Shown here: positions 1 to 7,092 of the stretch, piece by piece | Position numbering within the stretch: the first letter of the stretch is position 1 | Layout: each line of letters opens with the position of its first letter | Source of the DNA: Bacilli bacterium | GTDB taxonomy: Bacteria; Bacillota_I; Bacilli_A; ML615J-28; CAG-698 | Reading direction: 5' to 3' | Length of the DNA: 64,000 nucleotides | Assembly (NCBI GenBank): GCA_918272565.1 | Contig: CAKJYW010000003.1 | Span: 33,585-97,584, forward strand | Position numbers and translations under genes: made by a program | The notes under the pieces: generated by a model | The model's database searches: none | What the model was told of the DNA's origin: nothing | Seen by the model: the letters and a program-made list of their open reading frames with translations, nothing else

Positions 1-15
1 AAGAAAGGACAAATT

Positions 16-267
16 ATGAAACATTATACTTATAAAACATCTGGCGTTTGTAGCCAAAAAATCGACTTTGATGTGACTGATGATAAGAAAATCACAAACA
101 TCGTATTTCTAGGAGGATGTAACGGAAACCTAAAAGCCATCGCAAAACTTTGTGAAGGAAAAGATGCAGAAGAAATAGCCACTATCCTAGAAGGAAACAC
201 TTGTGGGTACAAAGGAACAAGTTGTGCTGATCAATTATCAAAAGCAATCAAAGAAGCATTAAAATAG
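16..267 (+). CDS. TSCPD domain protein (TIGR03905-like), 83 aa
   Basis: Small cytosolic protein of 83 residues matching the stand-alone TSCPD family by its overall pattern: an N-terminal YKTSGVCS segment, a central FLGGCNGNLKAI segment and a C-terminal GTSCADQL segment, the last resembling the Thr-Ser-Cys-Pro-Asp motif that names the family. The related domain sits at the C-terminus of vitamin-B12-dependent ribonucleotide reductases, but the job of the free-standing form is not established. An AAAGGA ribosome site lies just upstream of the ATG and a hairpin terminator follows, so it looks monocistronic. Conserved cysteines suggest metal binding or redox chemistry, which is inference. Confidence 0.8.
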   Translation: MKHYTYKTSGVCSQKIDFDVTDDKKITNIVFLGGCNGNLKAIAKLCEGKDAEEIATILEGNTCGYKGTSCADQLSKAIKEALK

Positions 268-310
268 AACCAATTATATATTATTTTATTATTAATATCT
301 TAAATTATAA

Positions 311-346
311 AACGCCTAAAAGCATATTATTGCCTTAGGCGTTTTT
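311..346 (+). terminator. Rho-independent terminator after the TSCPD gene
   Basis: A perfect 9-bp stem, AACGCCTAA (311-319) pairing with TTAGGCGTT (335-343), is followed by a short T-run. It lies about 45 bases after the TSCPD stop codon. The rest of the gap to about 490 shows nothing but AT-rich sequence. Confidence 0.8.
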
Positions 347-496
347 GATTCTATTTTGTCAAATATTCTTCTTTCTTTAAATACGGAAGAAATAAATAAT
401 AAAAAACATATGAATAAAAAATTAAAACTTTTAATATGATTTCATAAATTCCACCTAACAATTCTAATAATAAATTGTTATCTGCTTTTTAATTAA

Positions 497-1087
497 TTAA
501 TTAATTATTATTTCATCATTTTCAATTTTGTAATATAAACGTGTAACAATTCCTCTACTTTCATCACTAACAATATCATCATATACACCATAGATATCGA
601 TATGAATATAAAAATATCCCATTGACTCAGTAAATTTATATGAAGGAATTATTATTTCTTCATATTTTGAGTTTTCATCTATTCCATAATAAATACTTGG
701 ATAATCACTAAGACAAAAATCCTCAATAGTTTTGTAGATATATTCACTTATTTTTGTATGTATTGAAGTTTTCTTTTTCTTAGAACAAGAAGAATTATAA
801 TCTGTTATATAATACTCTTCATATTTACCATATTCTATTTTTATTTCTGCTGTGTATCTATCTGCAGGCACACCTTCTTTACTACGAAGTTTGAATCCCG
901 ATTGTACTCCAAAATATAATTTAATCAACACATCTTCGCCTTTTTTTATTCTGTTATTTTCTAAAATTGCTTTTGTAGACATTACTTTTTCTGCATTATC
1001 ATATGAATCATCTATTATTTTCTTACATCCAAAAAAAGGAACTAGCAAAATTAAAATTACCAAAACTAGTATTTTTCTTTCTTTCAT
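497..1087 (-). CDS. Small lipoprotein, paralog 1 of a tandem array
   Basis: Predicted secreted lipoprotein of about 196 residues with no family I can name. From the chosen ATG (MKERKILV) there is a hydrophobic signal segment and a lipobox ending FFGC (lipid Cys about 21). The GGGAAAA ribosome site is about 7 bases from this ATG; an ATG at 1090 is also possible, while a longer reading upstream adds a charged N-terminus that would spoil the signal peptide. The mature part shares blocks with the next gene: KKGEDVLIKLYFG, EIKIEYGKYE, a DFCLSDYPS block, and EEIIIPSYKFTE before a C-terminal beta-rich stretch. It is the last gene of a leftward array. Function unknown; cell-surface location is inferred from the signal. 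Confidence 0.75.
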   Translation of the reverse strand: MKERKILVLVILILLVPFFGCKKIIDDSYDNAEKVMSTKAILENNRIKKGEDVLIKLYFGVQSGFKLRSKEGVPADRYTAEIKIEYGKYEEYYITDYNSSCSKKKKTSIHTKISEYIYKTIEDFCLSDYPSIYYGIDENSKYEEIIIPSYKFTESMGYFYIHIDIYGVYDDIVSDESRGIVTRLYYKIENDEIIIN

Positions 1088-1132
1088 CATTTTTCCCTTT
1101 CTTTTTTTATCATTATAATTCCTCTCATACAT

Positions 1133-1212
1133 TTATCCAACAAATTCAATTTTACTAAATTCAACAATATTCATTTTAAAGACTATCCATTTTGTATCAG
1201 GATTAGAAGCAT
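1133..1212 (-). pseudogene. 3' fragment of a duplicated lipoprotein gene
   Basis: This 80-bp piece is nearly identical to the 3' end of the lipoprotein gene at 2634-3164 (compare with 2634-2713). It encodes the same last residues, PDTKWIVFKMNIVEFSKIEFVG, followed by TAA. In-frame stops occur immediately upstream and the similarity ends abruptly near 1212, about 8 bases before the stop codon of the next gene. No start remains, so this is a relic of a duplicated unit, not a gene. The similarity continues past the stop codon into the 5' leaders of the following genes, showing that the duplicated unit spanned a gene boundary. Confidence 0.8.
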
Positions 1213-1220
1213 TAGTTGAA

Positions 1221-1904
1221 TTATTGATTTATTACTATACTATCGCCATTTAGTTCGTAAGAAATAAAGCACGTCACACCTCTAGGAGCAATTTCATCTA
1301 TGTCGTCACCATAAATACCATATATGAATATTCCAAGACGAACATATCCTTTTTCTTCAGTAAAAATATAGGAAGGAAGAGTTATTTCTTCAAATTTAGA
1401 AGTATCATCGATTTTTGGATAAAAACTTGGATAATTATAAGAACAAAAATCATCAATTGTTTTATAACAATAATCGTTTGTTTTTAGAAATTCCGTTTCA
1501 TACCTATCACTTCCATCAGTATAAAAATTTGGTTGAATCAAAATTCTATTATATTTACCATATTCAATTTCTAATTTAACTAAATAATCATCGGCATATA
1601 CACCATCCCTTGTATATTTCATTTTATTAATGTTTTGCAAAGTTGTTCCTATATACAATTTAAAAACTAAATCTTCTCCTACTTTTATTGTGTCCTTTTC
1701 AAAAACAGGCTGAAAAGAAATAAGTTCTGGGCCAGAAACATCAGAAGAACTTGATGGAATGACAAAAACATCATTAGCATCAGTCACTGCACTAGAATTA
1801 ATTTTTTCATTATCTGTTTCAACTGTTGGGTTACCATTAGCGTTACATCCAAAACCAAATAAAGCAACTATTAGTATAAAACAAAAAAATACTGATTTCT
1901 TCAT
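1221..1904 (-). CDS. Small lipoprotein, paralog 2 of a tandem array
   Basis: Predicted lipoprotein of 227 residues: MKKSVFFCFILIVALFGFGC gives a clear signal peptide with lipid Cys20, followed by a Ser/Asn/Asp-rich linker to about residue 60. The folded part carries the array's shared blocks: KVGEDLVFKLYIG, DGVYADDYLVKLEIEYGKYN, DDFCSYNYPSFY and EEITLPSYIFTEE. GGTGGAG is a good ribosome site 4 bases before the ATG. Its layout (lipid anchor, linker, single beta-rich domain) fits a surface protein, but I do not recognise a named family. A decayed copy of its middle region lies at 3197-3312. Confidence 0.75.
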   Translation of the reverse strand: MKKSVFFCFILIVALFGFGCNANGNPTVETDNEKINSSAVTDANDVFVIPSSSSDVSGPELISFQPVFEKDTIKVGEDLVFKLYIGTTLQNINKMKYTRDGVYADDYLVKLEIEYGKYNRILIQPNFYTDGSDRYETEFLKTNDYCYKTIDDFCSYNYPSFYPKIDDTSKFEEITLPSYIFTEEKGYVRLGIFIYGIYGDDIDEIAPRGVTCFISYELNGDSIVINQ

Positions 1905-1948
1905 TTACTCCACCTATATATTATTATTTTTTTAATCATCACTTTACC

Positions 1949-2614
1949 TCACGCATTATATAATTTATTTAATACTTCGTTTTCTCTTCTATCATATATT
2001 ATCACTTCACCATCATTTATTTTATACCATATTTTAGATGAAACCGAATAGGTCTGCGATAATACAAATTGCTCTTCACCATCAATATTTCTTTTTTCAT
2101 ATACACACATTTTAAATTCGATAAAACCTATTTTTTCCTTAAACCAAGTTGAAGGAATTATGAAATCTTCACTCTCATATTTATTAATAGGATAATCATC
2201 TTGTTCTGCAACAACTAATTCTTCATATTCTTTATGATAATATTCTTCTTTTGTATCATATCTACAATAATACTCTCTTTCATATTTGTTTTTTCCACAC
2301 GATTTCAGTTTTATATCAGAATAGCCTATTTTAACACTACCACAGTATATTTTTATATCTACTTTGTGATTGTCAAAAAATTCTCCACCTTTTGCAAAAT
2401 AGCTTTCTGGGTCTTCTATTTGGTTTCGATAAGCGTTATATTTCATGCTAATTTCCAAATCTTCGCCTACTTTGATTTTATTAGTTTTAGTAAGCACTTC
2501 AAAATTTATCAATGGAGATGGGGTTGGAGAAGTGGCCTCTAACTTCATTGAAAAGCTGTTGAAGCACATTATAAAAAAGAAAATAAATAATATTGCAATT
2601 CTTTTTTTTATCAT
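1949..2614 (-). CDS. Secreted protein, paralog 3 of the lipoprotein array
   Basis: Protein of about 221 residues. The start chosen is MIKKRIAIL, because GAGGAGAAAAATA precedes that ATG; a longer reading starting near 2668 would run into the upstream gene. The signal segment (IAILFIFFFIMCFNSFSM) lacks a convincing lipobox, so unlike its neighbours it may be cleaved by signal peptidase I or stay as a membrane anchor. Mature-part blocks KVGEDLEISMKY, YPINKYESEDFIIPSTWFKE and SSKIWYKINDGEVIIYD match the same positions in paralogs 1 and 2, at lower similarity. It is preceded closely by the gene at 2634-3164. Function unknown. Confidence 0.7.
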   Translation of the reverse strand: MIKKRIAILFIFFFIMCFNSFSMKLEATSPTPSPLINFEVLTKTNKIKVGEDLEISMKYNAYRNQIEDPESYFAKGGEFFDNHKVDIKIYCGSVKIGYSDIKLKSCGKNKYEREYYCRYDTKEEYYHKEYEELVVAEQDDYPINKYESEDFIIPSTWFKEKIGFIEFKMCVYEKRNIDGEEQFVLSQTYSVSSKIWYKINDGEVIIYDRRENEVLNKLYNA

Positions 2615-2633
2615 TATTTTTCTCCTCATACAT

Positions 2634-3164
2634 TTATCCAACAAATTCAATTTTACTGAATTCAACAATATTCATTTTAAAGACTATCCATTTTGTGTCG
2701 GGAATAGAAGCATCAGGTACATATAAGTCTCTAGAGTTTTTATATTTCTTTCTGATCTCACACGTTATTTTCAATGAATCGTCAACCAATCTTGCTTCAG
2801 TTATTATGTAGTATTTTTCTCCTAATTTTTCTGGATGCGCAGCTGTTGTAAAGCCATATAATACAACCATTTCGCTATTAAAATCGACATCAATAAAATC
2901 ATCAAATGCTTTATTTAATTCTTCTTCACTTCTTATTTTTATTATTAATTCTTTTGGAAAACTATCATCATAAATATAATACGTATACTCATTTATTACG
3001 TCTATTGCACCACATGTTTTATTGTTTGCTAGAAAATCTTTATTAAATGTGTAATCAGTATTTTTTAATATTTTTACATTATATTCGTTAGTGACATTTT
3101 CTTTACACGAACATCCAAATAATAGAGCAATGCAAGCTATTATATAAATTAGTACTTTTTTCAT
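2634..3164 (-). CDS. Small lipoprotein, first gene of the array
   Basis: Lipoprotein of 176 residues starting MKKVLIYIIACIALLFGCSC, with a lipobox at LLFGC (Cys18) and a strong GAGGAGG ribosome site. The mature region does not obviously belong to the KxGEDL paralog family around it; it contains a DDFIDVDFNSEMVVLYGF segment and ends in TKWIVFKMNIVEFSKIEFVG. I do not recognise a domain. A fragment identical to its 3' end survives at 1133-1212, so this gene and its neighbour were once duplicated together. The stop codon lies 19 bases before the next gene's ATG, so co-transcription is likely. Confidence 0.75.
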   Translation of the reverse strand: MKKVLIYIIACIALLFGCSCKENVTNEYNVKILKNTDYTFNKDFLANNKTCGAIDVINEYTYYIYDDSFPKELIIKIRSEEELNKAFDDFIDVDFNSEMVVLYGFTTAAHPEKLGEKYYIITEARLVDDSLKITCEIRKKYKNSRDLYVPDASIPDTKWIVFKMNIVEFSKIEFVG

Positions 3165-3196
3165 TTATCCTCCTCATATTTAGAACATCTTCAAAC

Positions 3197-3312
3197 TTAT
3201 TTTATTTTTACTAAATAATCATCGGCATTTACACCATCACCTGTATATTTAATTATATTAATTTTTAGTTATTTTATTTCAACATACAATTTGGTAAATA
3301 AGTCTTCTTTAT
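3197..3312 (-). pseudogene. Decayed fragment of a paralog-2-like lipoprotein
   Basis: Read on the minus strand this stretch encodes EDLFTKLYVEIK, a TAA, then LKINIIKYTGDGVNADDYLVKIK and a second stop. It aligns with the lipoprotein at 1221-1904 (EDLVFKLYIG, then KYTRDGVYADDYLVKLEIEYG). Two in-frame stops and the missing ends show a broken gene. It sits at the upstream edge of the array, suggesting that the array is shrinking or being reshuffled by recombination. Confidence 0.75.
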
Positions 3313-3512
3313 AAATGATATATTCTAATCTAATTATAATATATCTTTTTTCCTTTGTAAACGAAAATAAATATTTTTAATCTATTAGTTTTGCCTTATT
3401 GATTGTATATTATTGATTAAACAACAAATATTGAGTAAGAATTAGACTATAATTGAGCAACAAATACACATAAATTTATAAAACCATATGTATATGTTTT
3501 AAAACAAGTCAT
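3313..3512. other. AT-rich spacer, no gene seen
   Basis: With the relic above and the rpsD terminator below, this makes up the 378-base gap between the lipoprotein array and rpsD. It contains loosely repeated ATTGA(T/G)...CAACAAATA words and TATAAT-like hexamers on the minus strand that could start transcription of the array. Nothing else is recognisable. Confidence 0.5.
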
Positions 3513-3546
3513 AAAAAAAATGGACCTTGCGGTCCACTTTTTTTAT
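3513..3546 (-). terminator. Terminator of rpsD
   Basis: TGGACC (3521-3526), loop TTGC, GGTCCA (3531-3536), with an A-run on the left that becomes a T-run on the minus strand and a T-run on the right. It overlaps the rpsD stop codon and could work in both directions. Confidence 0.85.
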
Positions 3547-4142
3547 CTGTTGTAGAATTCAACGATAAGATTTTCTTTAATTTCACTTAAGAACTCATCG
3601 CGTTCTGGATAACGAACAAATGTTCCTTCCATAGCACCTTCATCAAAGAATACATATTCTTTTCTTGAAACCATTGATTCTAAAGCTTCTTGGATAACCT
3701 TTAAGCTTCTTGAAGATTCCTTAACAGCAATCTTTTGTCCTGGTTTAACTAGATATGAAGGGATATCTACTTTCTTACCATCAACTAAAATGTGTCCATG
3801 ATTAACTAATTGACGAGCTTGAGGACGAGTTGATGCTAAGCCTAAACGATAAACTAAGTTATCTAATCTAGATTCTAATAATTTTAAGAAGTTGTCGCCA
3901 TGTTTGCCTGGCATCTTTTCTGCAAGTGCAAAAACCTTCTTGAATTGTTTTTCGCTCATTCCATATGTGAAACGAACTTTTTGTTTTTCATGTAATTGTG
4001 TACCATATTCAGTTAATTTTCCACGGCGTTGACCATGTTGTCCTGGTGCATAACTACGCTTTTGTAATTCTTTTCCAGTTTCGCTGATTGAATAACCTAA
4101 TCTTCTTGAAACTTTCCAAGATGAACCTGTGTAACGTGACAT
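3543..4142 (-). CDS. rpsD: 30S ribosomal protein uS4
   Basis: Primary 16S rRNA-binding protein that helps start small-subunit assembly. Its 199 residues match the usual bacterial length. It starts [18 protein letters not shown], has the conserved [11 protein letters not shown] segment near residue 29, and an S4 RNA-binding domain at about residues 90-150 ([34 protein letters not shown]). This S4 lacks the N-terminal four-cysteine zinc site of some homologs. A GGAGG ribosome site precedes the ATG. The gene stands alone with its own promoter, leader and terminator, as in Bacillus, where S4 represses its own message. Confidence 0.98.
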   Translation of the reverse strand: MSRYTGSSWKVSRRLGYSISETGKELQKRSYAPGQHGQRRGKLTEYGTQLHEKQKVRFTYGMSEKQFKKVFALAEKMPGKHGDNFLKLLESRLDNLVYRLGLASTRPQARQLVNHGHILVDGKKVDIPSYLVKPGQKIAVKESSRSLKVIQEALESMVSRKEYVFFDEGAMEGTFVRYPERDEFLSEIKENLIVEFYNR

Positions 4143-4311
4143 AATTTTTCCTCCTATATAATATTTTGGACTTGAACATAAGATAAAGTTTAGACGATTT
4201 CTAACTTTCGCGCATGCAGCTATGCTACTTGTTCCTCTTAAAGGTTACTCTAATGATTCTATCTTTTTTCAAGTGCTGCTTTACTTTATGGGTACCCCAT
4301 AAAAGTTACAC
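4143..4311 (-). ncRNA. rpsD 5' leader, candidate S4-binding autoregulatory RNA
   Basis: The transcript from the promoter at 4319-4346 has an untranslated leader of about 170 bases before rpsD. It opens with a hairpin around TATGGGGTACCCATA (about 4280-4305), followed by a purine-rich region and the GCATAGCTGCATGCGC segment. In Bacillus subtilis and other Bacillota S4 binds its own leader and represses translation. The length and position fit, but I could not fold the RNA or confirm the known pseudoknot, so the assignment is inference. Confidence 0.45.
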
Positions 4312-4318
4312 CTTAATT

Positions 4319-4346
4319 ATTATACACTAAAATCCTAAAAAGTCAA
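4319..4346 (-). promoter_or_regulatory. rpsD promoter
   Basis: On the minus strand TTGACT (4341-4346) and TATAAT (4319-4324) are separated by 16 bases, a strong sigma-A-type promoter. It lies just beyond the end of the LysR gene. Confidence 0.8.
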
Positions 4347-4349
4347 GAA

Positions 4350-5237
4350 TTAATTACTAATTCTACTGATGTATTCTCTAATATCTCTAACTATACTACT
4401 TCTATTATGAATACTACTAGTAATCATAGCTACATACCTAACAGGTATCTCTTCTTCCAACTCTATTAAATATGCTCTTTTATTTTCTACACTTTCTTTA
4501 GCCATCTCACTAGGAATAAAAGCTAGTCCATAGTTTTTCTCAACCATTGGAAGTAAGACACTAGAACTATCTGCTTCAAATTCAGGGATGATCTCAACAT
4601 TATGTTTAATTAAAAAATCATCAATATGGGCTCTAAATTGCATCTCTTCTGATAATAATATAAATGGGTATTTAGTAAGTTCAGAGATACTTCTTTTTTT
4701 GTTTGCTAAATCTTTGTATTTTTCCCCACACAATAACACATTATCAATCGTATAAACGTTTGTTATCCTTAAATCATTATATTTTTGAAATGGTGTAGTA
4801 ACAAAAGCCATGTCAATCTTACCATTTCTAACCATATCAAGTATTGAATGAGATGATCCAGTATATATCCTATAATGAACATTAGGAAACTTCTTTTTAA
4901 ATTCATTCATTGCATCAAACAAAAAGCAGTTTAGGGCAGTAACGGTTGCTCCCAAATAAACTACCTCATCAAACATTTTAGACTTGTCAGGCATTTCTTT
5001 ATCGAGTCTAGAAAGTTCATTAAATGGATATTCTATTCTTTTATATAAGGCTTCACCTTCTTTTGTTAGTGTTACTCCTTCTTTACTTCTAAAGAAGAGT
5101 TCCACTTTTAGTTCTTTTTCGATTGTTGAAATGATTCGACTAATAGCTGGCTGAGAAGTATAGAGAGCTTCAGCTGCCTTTGAAATATTCTTATACTGAC
5201 ACACAGTATAAAAGATTTTTAGATGTTCATAATTCAT
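4350..5237 (-). CDS. LysR-family transcriptional regulator
   Basis: DNA-binding regulator of 295 residues, normal LysR length. Residues 1-60 form the winged helix-turn-helix (MNYEHLKIFYTVCQYKNISKAAEALYTSQPAISRIIS); residues about 90-290 form the two-lobed ligand-binding domain (YLGATVTALNCFLFDAM, then IDMAFVTTP). The ligand cannot be told. AGGAG precedes the ATG. It is divergent from the operon starting at 5375, the classical layout for a LysR protein controlling its neighbour. A perfect inverted repeat lies between its ribosome site and the shared intergenic region (5250-5266). Control of the secreted-protein/malic-enzyme operon is inference from position. Confidence 0.93.
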   Translation of the reverse strand: MNYEHLKIFYTVCQYKNISKAAEALYTSQPAISRIISTIEKELKVELFFRSKEGVTLTKEGEALYKRIEYPFNELSRLDKEMPDKSKMFDEVVYLGATVTALNCFLFDAMNEFKKKFPNVHYRIYTGSSHSILDMVRNGKIDMAFVTTPFQKYNDLRITNVYTIDNVLLCGEKYKDLANKKRSISELTKYPFILLSEEMQFRAHIDDFLIKHNVEIIPEFEADSSSVLLPMVEKNYGLAFIPSEMAKESVENKRAYLIELEEEIPVRYVAMITSSIHNRSSIVRDIREYISRISN

Positions 5238-5249
5238 AATAATCTCCTA

Positions 5250-5266
5250 TATAACAAAATGTTATA
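5250..5266. promoter_or_regulatory. Candidate LysR operator
   Basis: TATAAC-AAAAT-GTTATA is a perfect 6-bp inverted repeat with a 5-base spacer, the dyad type LysR proteins often bind. A further GTTATAAT half-site overlaps the likely -10 element (TATAAT near 5310) of the divergent operon. Seen directly; the regulator-site pairing is inference. Confidence 0.45.
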
Positions 5267-5374
5267 ATAACATAATAATTTATTTGTTTTTATTATACTA
5301 TAAAAATGTTATAATGTATATATAGATAGATAAAATCAATATATTTATCTTATTAAATGAGGTGATTAAATCAA

Positions 5375-7039
5375 ATGAAGAAGCTCCGAATCATTTTGAT
5401 GATTATTCCTCTTATTCTTCTCTCTATCTTTTTAACATCTTGTTCAAATAATGAAGAGAAAGTAAGTTACAATAATCGCACTTATGATTTGTCTACTGAT
5501 GGAAGTGCATCAGTAATTGCTAGAAGTGTTAAAGAAGGATCTAAATATACTTTAACAATTTCTGGAAGTGGAGAAGCAGTTGATTTTGACAGAAAAGAAA
5601 GTGTTCCATGGAACCCTATCATTAAAAGTATCGATAAGATCATCATCGAAGATGGTGTTACTAAGATTGGCAGTTATTATTTCTATTCATCAACAGTTGG
5701 TGAATTTTATTTACCACAATCCTTGAAAACGATTTCAGCTAATGCCTTTAATGAGAACGCCATAATCTACTCTTATAGTCAAGATATAACTACTTCTATA
5801 ACTAATAAGATTTACTATTATAGTGAAAAGGCGCCAAGTGAATTTGGCAAGTATTTCCATATTGTTGAAGGGAAAGCAACAGTTTGGAATAAGTACAAAG
5901 TGTTATTTGTAGGTAATAGCTTTACTTATTACACTTTAAGTGCTGAAGACCCAATGGTACCAAAGTATTTTAAAGAACTGGCAGATAGCTTAGGTGAAGC
6001 TGTTGAAATTGATTTTGTAATAAAAGGATCTCACACTCTAACAAAGTTTAGTAATCCAGAAGATGAGATGGGTAAAATCTTATATGATAAATTAAGTAAA
6101 TCTAATGATTATACTCATGTAATATTACAAGAACAATCAACTGCTCCAATTAATAGTTACAATAGCTTTAAAGAAGCAGTTGGTAAAATTAAAGCGCTAG
6201 TTGATAAAACTCAAACAAATTGTGAAGTAGTCTTATACGAAACATGGGGTTCTCCAACAGCTATAAAGTCTACTGGTCATAAGACAATTGGTGCTATGGA
6301 AGAAGTTTTAAGAAATGCATATGAAGCTTGTGCTAAAGAATATGGATTAAAAGTTGATTATGTTGGTAAAGCTTTTACTTATACTTATGAAGTATTAGGT
6401 ATAAACATCTTCTATGAAGACGAGCGACACCAAAACGAAGCCGGTGCATACCTATCAGCCGCAACTCACCTAGCATCGATTTTAAAAATTGATGTTAGAG
6501 AATCTAGCTTTAAAGGTAACCTAGATAGTGAACTTGCGTCAATTTTACGTAGTGTTGCTCATAAAGTTGCTTTTAATTTACCACTTGATGGTGCAACTTC
6601 AAATAATCAAGAAAGTGAAGTAGATAACGAAAATCACTTAATAGTTATTGCTTGGTATAAGAAGACAGCTACATCAGGTTTAACTGATGAAATAATGAAT
6701 AGTTTTTTAATTAAGTTAAAATCTTATTTAAAAACATTAAATTATAGCGATGAAGAAATTAATTCTATATTAATAAAAGGATACGAAGGAAACGTTGCTC
6801 CATCTTGTGAAGCAATTAAACAAGATGGGAATGTTGATATTATGATTGGTTGGAAATCAAACGTTGATACAACAGGTAATTTATCATTTATTGAGTCTTA
6901 CCCCTCAAGTGCTGATGGTATTGGCATTAAAATGGGAGAAGTTGATGGTAGATGGATTCATCGTTTGACTGAAACTGATATAGCTAAAGTGATATTTAAC
7001 TGGATTATTGAAGAGAAAGATAACAATCTTTTTCAATAA
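5375..7039 (+). CDS. SGNH/GDSL-type (DUF4886-like) lipoprotein with C-terminal repeat domain
   Basis: Surface lipoprotein of 554 residues. Signal peptide with LTSC lipobox (Cys23); residues about 30-135 resemble a BspA-type leucine-rich repeat segment (DGVTKIGSYYFYSS, then LPQSLKTISANAF). Residues about 170-380 form an SGNH-hydrolase-like domain: KVLFVGNSFTYY gives nucleophile Ser182, and DERHQNEAG gives Asp349 and His352, as in DUF4886 proteins. Residues about 420-550 are a domain (HLIVIAWYKK, then NVDIMIGWKSNVDTTG) repeated in the next two genes. First gene of a five-gene operon. An esterase or deacetylase acting on surface polymers is plausible but the substrate is unknown. Confidence 0.8.
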   Translation: MKKLRIILMIIPLILLSIFLTSCSNNEEKVSYNNRTYDLSTDGSASVIARSVKEGSKYTLTISGSGEAVDFDRKESVPWNPIIKSIDKIIIEDGVTKIGSYYFYSSTVGEFYLPQSLKTISANAFNENAIIYSYSQDITTSITNKIYYYSEKAPSEFGKYFHIVEGKATVWNKYKVLFVGNSFTYYTLSAEDPMVPKYFKELADSLGEAVEIDFVIKGSHTLTKFSNPEDEMGKILYDKLSKSNDYTHVILQEQSTAPINSYNSFKEAVGKIKALVDKTQTNCEVVLYETWGSPTAIKSTGHKTIGAMEEVLRNAYEACAKEYGLKVDYVGKAFTYTYEVLGINIFYEDERHQNEAGAYLSAATHLASILKIDVRESSFKGNLDSELASILRSVAHKVAFNLPLDGATSNNQESEVDNENHLIVIAWYKKTATSGLTDEIMNSFLIKLKSYLKTLNYSDEEINSILIKGYEGNVAPSCEAIKQDGNVDIMIGWKSNVDTTGNLSFIESYPSSADGIGIKMGEVDGRWIHRLTETDIAKVIFNWIIEEKDNNLFQ

Positions 7040-7092
7040 TATAAATTTGATTTAAAAAGTAAAATAATTTTCATTTTTTTAAGGAGGATAAC

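Noticed and set aside
487..508. TTAATTAATTAATTAATTA tract
   Set aside because: A simple 4-base repeat of low complexity beside a stop codon; nothing else ties it to a function.
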